A stretch of DNA of 12,539 bases, from positions 1 to 12,539 of the forward strand of contig CAIXGT010000038.1 of assembly GCA_903919105.1 (NCBI GenBank), given 5' to 3'. The position numbers were made by a program, and so were the translations under genes. Origin of the DNA: an uncultured Spartobacteria bacterium. Lineage in GTDB: Bacteria > Verrucomicrobiota > Verrucomicrobiae > Chthoniobacterales > UBA6821. The number at the start of each line of letters is the position of its first letter. Within the stretch, counting starts at the first letter, position 1. Of the stretch, positions 1 through 7,102 are shown piece by piece. The notes beneath the pieces are model-generated. The model ran no database searches, was not told the origin of the DNA, and saw only the letters and a program-made list of their open reading frames with translations.

Positions 1-1427
1 GCGAGAGCCGGATTGGCCTTCCCCTTGGAAAGCTTCATGACCTGGCCCTTGAGGAAATTCAATGCGGCTTCTTTTCCGGACTTGAAGTCGGCGACGGAGG
101 CCGGATTTGCGGCAATGACTTCGTCGCAGAAGGCCTCGATGGCCCCGGTGTCGCTGACCTGCTTGAGCCCCTTCTCCTCAACGATCACGGCAGGCTGCTT
201 ACCGCTCACCATCATCTCGGCAAAGACCTCCTTGCCCTGGCGGCCGCTGATAGTTCCTCCCTCGATAAGAACCGTGAGTTCACCGATATAGGCGGCCTGG
301 ATGGGGCATTTCGAGAGATCCAGCGAAGCCGCTGAAAGCGCGCTGAGCAGGTCGTTGATGATCCAGTTAGCGACGCTCTTCGGCTTTGGCGAATCCTTGG
401 CGGCCTTTTCGAAATAATCAGCCAGCGCGGCATCATCGGCAAGGACCGCCGCATCATACTCGCTGATACCGAAGTCAGCGACGAAGCGGTCGCGCTTGGC
501 CTGAGGCAACTCCGGCATGCCGACCTTGGCCGAGTCGACAAGCTTGGCCGTGCGAACCGGCAAGAGGTCCGGATCGGGGAAGTAGCGGTAGTCGTGAGCG
601 GACTCCTTGATACGCATGAGCGTCGTCTCGCCGCGGTCGTCATCCCAGCGACGCGTCTCCTGATCGAGTTTGCCGCCGGCCTTCACAAAGGCAGTTTGGC
701 GCTCGATCTCGAAGGCGAGAGCCCTGCGGACGCCGCTGATGGAGTTGAGATTCTTCAACTCGATCTTGGTGCCGTATTCCTTCTGGCCGACAGGTCGGAC
801 GGAAACATTCACATCGCATCGCATCTGCCCTTTCTCCATGTCGGCGTCGCTGATCTCACCATAGACGAGGATCTGACGAAGTGCCGTGAGATAGGCAAAG
901 GCCTCCTCAGGGGAAGCGATGTCGGCCTCGGAAACGATCTCCATGAGTGGTGTGCCGGCGCGGTTGAAATCAATGCCGCTGGCCGTCTCGAGATGGAAAC
1001 TCTTGGCCACATCCTCTTCGAGATGGATGCGGGTGAGCCGGATCTTCTTGCCGGGGGTCGCGATCGTCTTCTGGGCATCCTTCGGATAGGCCGTCTCGTG
1101 CAGCGGGACGTCGCCTCCGAGACAGAGGGGCTGGTCGTACTGGGAGATCTGATAGTTCTTCGGCATGTCCGGGTAGTAGTAGTTCTTGCGATCGAACTTG
1201 CAGACTTCGGGAATGTCGCAGCCAAGCATCAGTCCTGCGCGGGCGGTAAGGCGCAAAGCCTCACCGTTCATCACCGGAAGCGCCCCTGGCAGTCCAAGAC
1301 AGGTGGGGCAGGTGTGCGTGTTCGGTTCAGCTCCGTACTCAACCTTGCAACCGCAGAACATCTTGCTCTTGGTTTTCAACTGGGCATGGACTTCAAGTCC
1401 GATCGTTACGCTGTATTCCGTGCTCAT
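1..1427 (-). CDS. gatB: Asp/Glu-tRNA(Asn/Gln) amidotransferase subunit B (3' end cut by window)
   Basis: GatB works with GatA and GatC to convert mischarged Glu-tRNA(Gln) or Asp-tRNA(Asn) to the amide form in the cytoplasm; GatB binds the tRNA and activates the carboxyl with ATP. My translation begins MSTEYSVTIGLEVHAQL and contains the family hallmarks KFDRKNYYYPDMPKNYQISQ, GIDFNRAGTPLMEIVSE and ELKNLNS, then YRYFPDPDL. Four cysteines (C25, C27, C40, C43; CxC...CPTC) form the zinc site found in many bacterial GatB proteins. The C-terminal GatB/YqeY tail domain runs to the window edge, ending in the conserved KGKANPAL, so only about ten residues are missing. The start is the ATG at 1427, 16 bp after the stop of the CvpA-like gene. 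Only a weak purine stretch (AGAGAA) precedes it, so coupling to that gene is plausible. No gatA or gatC is visible. Confidence 0.97.
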   Translation of the reverse strand, partial: MSTEYSVTIGLEVHAQLKTKSKMFCGCKVEYGAEPNTHTCPTCLGLPGALPVMNGEALRLTARAGLMLGCDIPEVCKFDRKNYYYPDMPKNYQISQYDQPLCLGGDVPLHETAYPKDAQKTIATPGKKIRLTRIHLEEDVAKSFHLETASGIDFNRAGTPLMEIVSEADIASPEEAFAYLTALRQILVYGEISDADMEKGQMRCDVNVSVRPVGQKEYGTKIELKNLNSISGVRRALAFEIERQTAFVKAGGKLDQETRRWDDDRGETTLMRIKESAHDYRYFPDPDLLPVRTAKLVDSAKVGMPELPQAKRDRFVADFGISEYDAAVLADDAALADYFEKAAKDSPKPKSVANWIINDLLSALSAASLDLSKCPIQAAYIGELTVLIEGGTISGRQGKEVFAEMMVSGKQPAVIVEEKGLKQVSDTGAIEAFCDEVIAANPASVADFKSGKEAALNFLKGQVMKLSKGKANPAL

Positions 1428-1443
1428 AGGATGATGTTCTCTG

Positions 1444-2421
1444 TCAGTTGGCGTTACCGGGAGTCGTGATTGATTGCGAGGAAGCGTTTGTAGCGTGAGG
1501 CTTGGCGTGAGGCGAGTTCGGAGAATCGCCGGGATGGGCTTTTTTGATCGGTTGGATCGGCTGGCTGAGCCGGATGGGGGCTGGGGGTTCCAGGGCGTAG
1601 TTAAGCGCCCCGGTCAGGTCAAATTCCTTCAACTGAGCAAGCAACTGGGGGTCATTGGCCGCCGCCTGGACATGCTTGTTCTGCAACAGGGGGAGGATGT
1701 TCTTTTTCTCGGCTGCTTTTTCCAGGGCAGGATCTTGGATCAGTGCGGTAATATGGGGATTGGCGATGATCTTCAGTGTCCCTGGATACTGCACGAATCG
1801 CTCAATGGCCTGTTGCGAACCTGCTACCATAGAGATCTTCACGATATTGTCGTAGAATGCGGTCGGGAGCGGGTCTGCCTTCTTGAGAGTTTGGCCAGTG
1901 ACGCCGATTTCCAGAGACTCCTTGAGCTTGATCAGGAAAAGAGCCGTTTTTTCCGTAGCGATTGCCCGTCCCTCATTACGTGCCTGGACAACGCGAAGTT
2001 CTCCGAGGGCACCCATGCCCCTGATCAGCGTGATCCCGGCCCAGAGAAAGAGGAGGCCGAAGATCAATCCGCAAACCGCGCCACCCAGACCAAAACCGAG
2101 ACGGATCACTCCGGCATGGTCTCCTGTTTTCTTAAAAAGTAGCCCCGCAATGATTGAGATGCCGACATAGATACCGATACCGACTGTTAGCCCCGCGACG
2201 GCGGGGGCGATCAGGGGAGGGACCTTGGAGAAAAAGGCGACCACCGTTCCCGTCGCCCCTGCTGCGGTCGAGCCGCCGATCCAAGCACAGAAAAGGGCCG
2301 CCAACCTCAAAAGGCCGCGCACGGCTCCCAGTCGCCAGCCGCGCCAGAGCTCCCAGAGCAGGAAAAGTGTCGCCGCGATGAAAATGTACTGCTGCCACTG
2401 AGCGGAGCCTTCAAGAATCAT
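1444..2421 (-). CDS. CvpA-family membrane protein with repeat-bearing C-terminal extension
   Basis: 325 residues. The N-terminal ~135 residues resemble CvpA (colicin V production) inner-membrane proteins: four hydrophobic segments near 12-25, 34-50, 68-95 and 107-135, with the typical RGWRLGAVRGLLRL turn near residues 27-40. CvpA proteins usually have about 160-180 residues; this one continues for roughly another 190. The extension holds two similar helical blocks, near 221-241 (NPHITALIQDPAL) and 248-268 (NKHVQAAANDPQLL), reminiscent of the STI1/DP type of helical repeat, and then a disordered tail rich in P, S and H. The biochemical role of CvpA proteins is poorly defined (envelope integrity, biofilm, colicin export), so I assign family only. 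Start ATG at 2421 has a GAGG Shine-Dalgarno at 2426-2429. It lies between smc (188-bp gap) and gatB (16-bp gap), probably in one transcript. Confidence 0.85.
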   Translation of the reverse strand: MILEGSAQWQQYIFIAATLFLLWELWRGWRLGAVRGLLRLAALFCAWIGGSTAAGATGTVVAFFSKVPPLIAPAVAGLTVGIGIYVGISIIAGLLFKKTGDHAGVIRLGFGLGGAVCGLIFGLLFLWAGITLIRGMGALGELRVVQARNEGRAIATEKTALFLIKLKESLEIGVTGQTLKKADPLPTAFYDNIVKISMVAGSQQAIERFVQYPGTLKIIANPHITALIQDPALEKAAEKKNILPLLQNKHVQAAANDPQLLAQLKEFDLTGALNYALEPPAPIRLSQPIQPIKKAHPGDSPNSPHAKPHATNASSQSITTPGNAN

Positions 2422-2434
2422 TGGACCTCAGAAT

Positions 2435-2474
2435 GAAGAAGCGGCGCAGGAAATCAATCCTGCGTCGCTTCCTC
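2435..2474 (-). other. Strong hairpin in the smc to cvpA-like leader
   Basis: The 188 bp between smc and the CvpA-like gene contain an inverted repeat. The core arms GAAGCGGCGCAGG (2438-2450) and CCTGCGTCGCTTC (2459-2471) are separated by 8 nt. Read on the minus strand, the stem extends to 16 pairs with one A-C mismatch and one G-U pair. It ends about 6 nt before the GAGG ribosome site of the CvpA-like gene. No T-run follows on the minus strand, so it is not a classic intrinsic terminator; an RNA-processing, stability or translation-modulating role is possible. A run of nine G on the plus strand (2477-2485) lies directly beside it. The rest of 2422-2609 holds no gene that I can support; GTTCCTGA occurs twice just after smc (2578-2585 and 2594-2601). 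Confidence 0.55.
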
Positions 2475-2609
2475 GCGGGGGGGGGAAAGTTCCTGGGATG
2501 GCGGCTCGTCATCCGAGCCTCCAGGCGAGCAGTCCGAGGATGCCTGATCTGGGAAGATTGGCAGACAAATGGCACTCGTTCCTGAATTCTTGAGTTCCTG
2601 ATTAATTGC

Positions 2610-5600
2610 TCAGGCTTGGGTTGCTGCGGTGACGTTTTCCTGAGTCTCGTCGCGCAGGGTGCTGTTCGATTCCGCTGCAGGCGGGAGTTGCTCATCCCGA
2701 CCGGTGAACTTGACGCTGAGGAGCTTGCTGATACCGCGCTCCTCCATGGTGACTCCATAGAGGGAGTCGGCGCGCGACATGGTGCGCTTATTGTGCGTGA
2801 TGACCATGAACTGACTCTGGCCGATAAAGCGGTCGAGCAGTTTGATGAAGCGACCGATGTTCGACTCGTCGAGCGGTGCGTCCATTTCGTCGAGCACACA
2901 GAAGGGGGAGGGCTTCACCATGTAGATAGCAAAGAGGAGGGCCACGGCCGTCATGGTGCGTTCACCGCCCGAGAGGAGCGAGATGCTCTGGAGCTTCTTT
3001 CCGGGAGGGCTGGCGATGATCTCGATGCCGCTCTCGAGCGGGTCGCTCTCGTCCATGAGAAGGAGGTTCGCCTTACCGCCGCCGAAGAGCTGGGCGAACA
3101 TCTCCTGGAAGTTCACACGGATCTTCTCGAAGGTCTCGGAGAAGAGCACCTTGGTTGTCTTGTTGATGCGCGCAATCGCCTCCATCAGCTCGGCCTTGCC
3201 GTTGATGAGGTCGTTATTCTGCTGTTCCAGAAAGTTGTAGCGCTCCTCCAGCTCGTCGTACTCCTGAATGGCATCAAGGTTCACGGGGCCCATGGAGTCA
3301 GCCCGCTCGGTTAGCTCGGCAACAACCAGTTCGATCCGCTCCCACGGAATTTCTGCAGGGATGGGGCCGCTCATCGACTGAATCGACTGAACCGACTCGA
3401 TCGTCATCTCCACTTCGCCCATTGACTCGGTCGTAGATTCAGTAGACGGAGGAAGGGCGGCGCGGCGCTCTTTCTCCTTCTGCTGGGCAACGGCCTTGAG
3501 CAGGGCGTAGCGGTCAGGCTCAAAGCCGGCGAGGTCGAGCTGATAGCGTCGGGAGACATGGTCGCGTATCGCCTCTGCCCGGAGCTTCAGCTCGGCAAGG
3601 CGAACCTCGTTCTTCGAGCGATTATCTTGCAGGTCAGAGAGATTTTTGCGGGCACCCCGCAGGGCGATTTCCAAAGCCTCAACACCGGATTGCAGTTCGG
3701 CACGGCGAACGCTGAGCTCCAGCACACGTGACTCGGCTTCGGCGCTTTCGGTCTTCCAGATCTCGACGCTCTCGGCGAGCCCGGTCGATTCGGCTTCAAG
3801 GGACCGGATCTTCTCATCATGCGTGGTGATGTCGCGTTCACGGGCCGAGATCGTCTCGGCCAGCTCCCGAACTCGCGCCTCCATGGGAGCGCGCTGGTTA
3901 GCAAGCGATTGCTGACGCTGACGCTCAGTGGCGACACGCAGGCGTGCTTCAGCAAGTTCTGCTGCTGCAGTAGTCTCGGCGTCACGCAGGAAGGAAATCT
4001 TTGAGCTGGCAGCGGATCGTTCTTCGCGTGCGGCATTGAGCTCCAGCGAGGCTTTCTCCAGCTGCTGCTCGCGTTCTGCCATCTGTGCTTCCAAGAGCAG
4101 GATATGTTCCTGGAGAGAGGCGATCTCGCCATCCAAGGACTCGTGACGGTTGCGAGCATTCTCCAATTCGCGGGTTGCCAGAAGGTTATCGGCCTGCGCG
4201 GCAGCAAGCAGTCCCTGCGTGTTGCCAAGAAATTCTCGGGCATCGCGCAGACGATTGACGGCCGCCTCGAGGGAAGCAAGAGCCCCCTCGCGAACAAGCG
4301 ATAAATGGTTAACGCTCTCTCGCATCACCGACACTTCCCTCTCAAGCGAGGCGATCTGGGAGCGACGCAGCAACGCAGAGCCAGTCGCCTCACCCGTGGC
4401 GCCGCCATGAGCAACTCCATCGCGCGCGATGAATTCTCCCGTACGTGCCGCAAAAGCAAGACCGGGATATTGCTTCTTAAGGCGGAAGGCGGTCTGCAGA
4501 TCGGGAACGATGACCACTCCCTCAAGAAGGCGTGCGATCAGCCCATGCGCCGAGCCGGTAGCGCGCACCACATCGACTGCCCAGCAAGTCGCACCCTCGG
4601 GAAGCGCCCCGGCTGGGGAAGGACTGCTCGGAAGAAGATCGCTTGCCACCACGGAAGCACGTCCTTGGGCAGCCTCGCGCAACGTCTGAAGGGCAGTCTC
4701 CGCCATGCCGGCATCGGCAAAAACAATGGCCCGGCTGGCAGCCCCAAGCGCGGCCTCGATCGCTGGGATTTCGGCGGCCGGAACTTCGATCAGCGAGGCA
4801 AGTGTTCCGAGAATGCCGGCCTGATAAAATTCGGGGCGGTCTAGGCCGCGCAGGATAGCCTGCGCTCCCTCGCCAAGTCCCTCACCCTCACGCTCAAGCT
4901 GGAGTAGGATTTCCAGCCGGTGTTCGCGTTCGGAGAGTTGCTTTACCGAGTTGTTCCATTCGGTCTCGGCAATCTGGCGAGCATTCTGCGCCTCTTCATG
5001 CCCCTGCTGGGCGGCGAGAAGCTCCTGCTCCGCCGCGTCCAAGGAGGCTCGTGTGGAGGCCTGGGCAGCTCCCGTCTGGTCCGCGCGCGTTGCGGCTGTC
5101 GTGACGGCAAGGCCGGCGACGGAAACCTGCTCCTGGAGTTGGAGGGAGCGGGACCTCTCCGCGTCGCGGCGAGCGCTGGCGGTGGAGAGCTCACCCCGAA
5201 CATCGGTGAGACGGTTTTCCAGTCCATGAAGGCGTCCGCTGAGAGACTCGGTGGCCTGCTCGGCGGACTGACGCTCCTGCTGCGCCTGCTGGAGTCGGGC
5301 GGCGCCCGCCTGGAGTAGCTCTTCCTCGCCGCGGAGAACTTCCAGCAATGATGTCAGCTGGGCATCCGTCTGCTCGATCTCGTTTTCCTGCTCGCGGATG
5401 CGTAGATGCGTGGCATCGATATCAGCACTGGCGCGGATCCCCATCTCGCGGAATTCACCGCAGCGTTCGGCATTCGTCTCGATGCGGCTCTCGCCGGAGA
5501 AAATCCGGTTTCGCAGGGTCTGCAGGCTGTCGCGAGCAACTCCGGTCTCGGTATCGAGTGCGGTGACCTGCTCGCGGGCCCCGGCAACCTCGAGCTCCTG

Positions 5601-6392
5601 CTCGCCGATCTCACGCTCGTAGAGGGCGCGGGCATCGGCGCTCTTCTCGACCTGCTCCGCAACCTCGGTGATCGAGCGCTCGAGGTCGAGGTAGGTGCGG
5701 TGCGAAAGATGGGTATCGAGAACACGCAGGTCCTCCATGAGAGACTGATAGCGGCGGGCCTTCCCGGCCTGACGCTGGAGGGAGCCGATCTGTCGCTTCA
5801 CCTCCTTGATGATGTCGGAGACGCGGAGCAGGTTCGACTCAGTGTACTCAAGCTTGCGAAGCGCCTCCTTCTTCTGGGCCTTGTACTTCGTGATGCCGGC
5901 AGCCTCTTCAAAGATGGCGCGGCGGTCTTCCGGACGACTGTTCAAGAGCTGGGCTGTGCGACCCTGCTCCATGATGGAGTAGGCGCTTCGGCCGATGCCA
6001 GTATCCATGAAGAGATTATGGATGTCCTTGAGCCGGCAGGGCGTGCCATTGATGAGATACTCAGACTTACCATCGCGAAAAACACGGCGGGTGATGCGGA
6101 CTTCGTTCCACTCGACTCCCAGTTCCTGCTCGCACTCATCGAAGGTCATGGAGACTTCGGCCATGTTGTGGGGCTGGCGGGTATCGGTACCGTTGAAAAT
6201 GACGTCGGCCATCTCGCCGCCACGAAGAGCCTTGGCAGACTGCTCGCCGAGCACCCACCGGATAGCATCCAAGACATTCGATTTGCCGCAGCCGTTAGGA
6301 CCGACAATGGCCGTCACCCCTCGATGAAAACGCAGGGTTGTCTTCGGGGCGAAGGACTTGAATCCGATCAGTTCGAGTGATTGAAGATACAT
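2610..6392 (-). CDS. smc: Chromosome segregation/condensation ATPase SMC
   Basis: 1260 residues, the usual length for bacterial SMC (~1150-1250). SMC dimers with ScpA and ScpB extrude and organise DNA loops on the nucleoid. The N-terminal head begins MYLQSLELIGFKSFA and carries Walker A GPNGCGKS at 31-38 and the Q-loop region SIMEQGR at 139-145. Long coiled coil runs from ~170 to ~510 and from ~675 to ~1070. The hinge lies near 515-675 and ends in a glycine-rich GVAHGGATGEATGSALLRR. The C-terminal head has the ABC signature LLSGGERT near 1136 and Walker B FCVLDEMDAPLD near 1161-1172. An acidic, serine-rich, probably disordered segment at ~980-1010 contains a 9-bp triplicated repeat. The tail after VKFTGRDEQL is not conserved-looking. 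The ATG at 6392 has no visible Shine-Dalgarno (CCTCTTTTCTC precedes it). No scpA or scpB is adjacent. Confidence 0.97.
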   Translation of the reverse strand: MYLQSLELIGFKSFAPKTTLRFHRGVTAIVGPNGCGKSNVLDAIRWVLGEQSAKALRGGEMADVIFNGTDTRQPHNMAEVSMTFDECEQELGVEWNEVRITRRVFRDGKSEYLINGTPCRLKDIHNLFMDTGIGRSAYSIMEQGRTAQLLNSRPEDRRAIFEEAAGITKYKAQKKEALRKLEYTESNLLRVSDIIKEVKRQIGSLQRQAGKARRYQSLMEDLRVLDTHLSHRTYLDLERSITEVAEQVEKSADARALYEREIGEQELEVAGAREQVTALDTETGVARDSLQTLRNRIFSGESRIETNAERCGEFREMGIRASADIDATHLRIREQENEIEQTDAQLTSLLEVLRGEEELLQAGAARLQQAQQERQSAEQATESLSGRLHGLENRLTDVRGELSTASARRDAERSRSLQLQEQVSVAGLAVTTAATRADQTGAAQASTRASLDAAEQELLAAQQGHEEAQNARQIAETEWNNSVKQLSEREHRLEILLQLEREGEGLGEGAQAILRGLDRPEFYQAGILGTLASLIEVPAAEIPAIEAALGAASRAIVFADAGMAETALQTLREAAQGRASVVASDLLPSSPSPAGALPEGATCWAVDVVRATGSAHGLIARLLEGVVIVPDLQTAFRLKKQYPGLAFAARTGEFIARDGVAHGGATGEATGSALLRRSQIASLEREVSVMRESVNHLSLVREGALASLEAAVNRLRDAREFLGNTQGLLAAAQADNLLATRELENARNRHESLDGEIASLQEHILLLEAQMAEREQQLEKASLELNAAREERSAASSKISFLRDAETTAAAELAEARLRVATERQRQQSLANQRAPMEARVRELAETISARERDITTHDEKIRSLEAESTGLAESVEIWKTESAEAESRVLELSVRRAELQSGVEALEIALRGARKNLSDLQDNRSKNEVRLAELKLRAEAIRDHVSRRYQLDLAGFEPDRYALLKAVAQQKEKERRAALPPSTESTTESMGEVEMTIESVQSIQSMSGPIPAEIPWERIELVVAELTERADSMGPVNLDAIQEYDELEERYNFLEQQNNDLINGKAELMEAIARINKTTKVLFSETFEKIRVNFQEMFAQLFGGGKANLLLMDESDPLESGIEIIASPPGKKLQSISLLSGGERTMTAVALLFAIYMVKPSPFCVLDEMDAPLDESNIGRFIKLLDRFIGQSQFMVITHNKRTMSRADSLYGVTMEERGISKLLSVKFTGRDEQLPPAAESNSTLRDETQENVTAATQA

Positions 6393-6716
6393 GAGAAAAG
6401 AGGTGGCTGAGGGGTGCCGAATAGTAGCTCTACTGGGTGCTAAGTCACAACAAAAAACACCACCCCTTGGGGGTATTTGTATCTATCACCACAATATATA
6501 GTGGTTTTCGGACATCTCCTCGACGGCTATCTTGAGGGAGTCGGACATCCCCTCCCCATTGCTTGCTTGGATAAGCCGGCAGGATTCCTTAAAAGATATT
6601 CCATGTCATCCTTTGATTTCAGGCCCGTTTTTATCAACAGCATTGTTTCAGTCACCACTCGAGCCCAGGCCGAGGATGTCGAGGTGATCTCTGCGGCCTA
6701 AAACAGAACGATTATC
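6393..6716. other. Intergenic region upstream of smc with small repeats, no supported gene
   Basis: This 324-bp stretch between smc and a small plus-strand ORF holds two short palindromes. ACCCC-TTG-GGGGT lies at 6462-6474, and ACCAC-AATATATA-GTGGT at 6488-6505. A 14-bp near-direct repeat, TCGGACATC followed by T or C and then CCTC, occurs at 6508-6521 and 6541-6554, 33 bp apart (about three helical turns). Their position suggests binding sites controlling smc, but that is inference. A frame running 6477-6701 would need a TTG start and shows no protein-like features. Confidence 0.5.
6421..6450 (-). promoter_or_regulatory. Putative sigma-70 promoter of smc
   Basis: On the minus strand TTGTGA (6445-6450; 4 of 6 to TTGACA), an 18-bp spacer and TACTAT (6421-6426; 4 of 6 to TATAAT) would place the transcription start about 20 nt before the smc ATG. 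Found by eye only; other AT-rich candidates exist further upstream near 6493-6500. Confidence 0.35.
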
Positions 6717-6908
6717 ATGCAACGGCACTTGCTAAAGCCGAGCGTGCTAGTCGCTCTCGGTTTGCTTCTTCTCGGGGCGGCAACCGCAGAGGTCTGGTTT
6801 CTTAGATCCAAAGGTCACCATAACACAATTAATGCCCGAGCCTCGGAGCAGTTCGGTGAGGCACTGGAGCGGGCGGGGATTCAGACTCAGGCAAACCCTA
6901 CCCAGTAG
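6717..6908 (+). CDS. Possible small single-pass membrane or secreted protein
   Basis: 63 codons. Residues 1-8 are basic (MQRHLLKP), residues 9-24 form a strongly hydrophobic stretch (SVLVALGLLLLGAATA), and the rest is a polar, amphipathic tail. This is the pattern of an N-terminal membrane anchor; the ATA-E step at 22-25 could be a signal-peptide cleavage site. I do not recognise a family. No convincing Shine-Dalgarno precedes the ATG (AACGATTATC), and it is the only plus-strand protein candidate in the window, just ahead of the tRNA. It may be a real small protein, but chance is not excluded. Confidence 0.4.
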   Translation: MQRHLLKPSVLVALGLLLLGAATAEVWFLRSKGHHNTINARASEQFGEALERAGIQTQANPTQ

Positions 6909-6921
6909 CCACCATCACTGG

Positions 6922-6950
6922 TTGACCCCGCTTTGGGTCTGTGATAACAA
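6922..6950 (+). promoter_or_regulatory. Probable promoter of tRNA-Gly
   Basis: TTGACC (6922-6927; 5 of 6 to the -35 consensus), a 17-bp spacer and a weak -10 TAACAA (6945-6950) end about 13 bp before the first base of the tRNA. That is the usual spacing for a short-leader tRNA transcript. A small GACCC/GGGTC stem (6924-6928 with 6935-6939) overlaps the spacer. Confidence 0.5.
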
Positions 6951-6963
6951 TTTTCTCGTTAAT

Positions 6964-7037
6964 GCGGGTATAGCTTAGTGGTAAAGTTCCTGCCTTCCAA
7001 GCAGGCCATGAGGGTTCGATTCCCTCTACCCGCTCCA
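6964..7037 (+). tRNA. tRNA-Gly (anticodon TCC), CCA encoded
   Basis: A full cloverleaf can be drawn. The acceptor stem pairs GCGGGTA (6964-6970) with TACCCGC (7027-7033). A D-arm with TTAGTGGTAAA follows. The anticodon stem CCTGC/GCAGG (6989-6993 with 7001-7005) encloses loop CTTCCAA, with anticodon TCC at 6996-6998, so it reads GGA (and GGG by wobble). The T stem GAGGG/CCCTC encloses TTCGATT. Discriminator T7034 is followed by CCA at 7035-7037. The accessory-type genes begin directly beyond its 3' end, which fits the common use of tRNA 3' ends as integration sites. Confidence 0.97.
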
Positions 7038-7060
7038 CTCCCCACCTTTCGTTTTAGGAG

Positions 7061-7089
7061 GGTTGATCGTTTTCTAAACACGATCGGTT
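7061..7089. terminator. Hairpin between tRNA-Gly and the convergent end of hsdR
   Basis: GATCGT (7065-7070) pairs perfectly with ACGATC (7080-7085) around a 9-nt loop. On the plus strand four G-U pairs (GGTT with GGTT) can lengthen the stem to 10. It sits 24 bp after the tRNA and about 14 bp past the hsdR stop, where a terminator is expected for both converging transcripts. There is no clear T-run on either side, so the terminator call is tentative. Confidence 0.35.
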
Positions 7090-7102
7090 CGATGGATTCA
7101 TT

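Noticed and set aside
594..1469. 291-codon plus-strand frame opposite gatB
   Set aside because: It mirrors the unmistakable GatB reading frame and has no recognisable domain.
2477..2485. G9 tract as a phase-variable coding switch
   Set aside because: It lies in an intergenic leader, not in a reading frame, so slippage could at most affect expression.
5406..6380. 324-codon open frame antisense to smc
   Set aside because: It lies wholly inside smc on the other strand; long antisense frames are a by-product of GC-rich coding DNA, and it shows no family motifs.
6477..6701. 74-codon plus-strand frame upstream of the small membrane ORF
   Set aside because: It would need a TTG start, has no ribosome site or recognisable protein features, and covers the repeat-rich smc upstream region.
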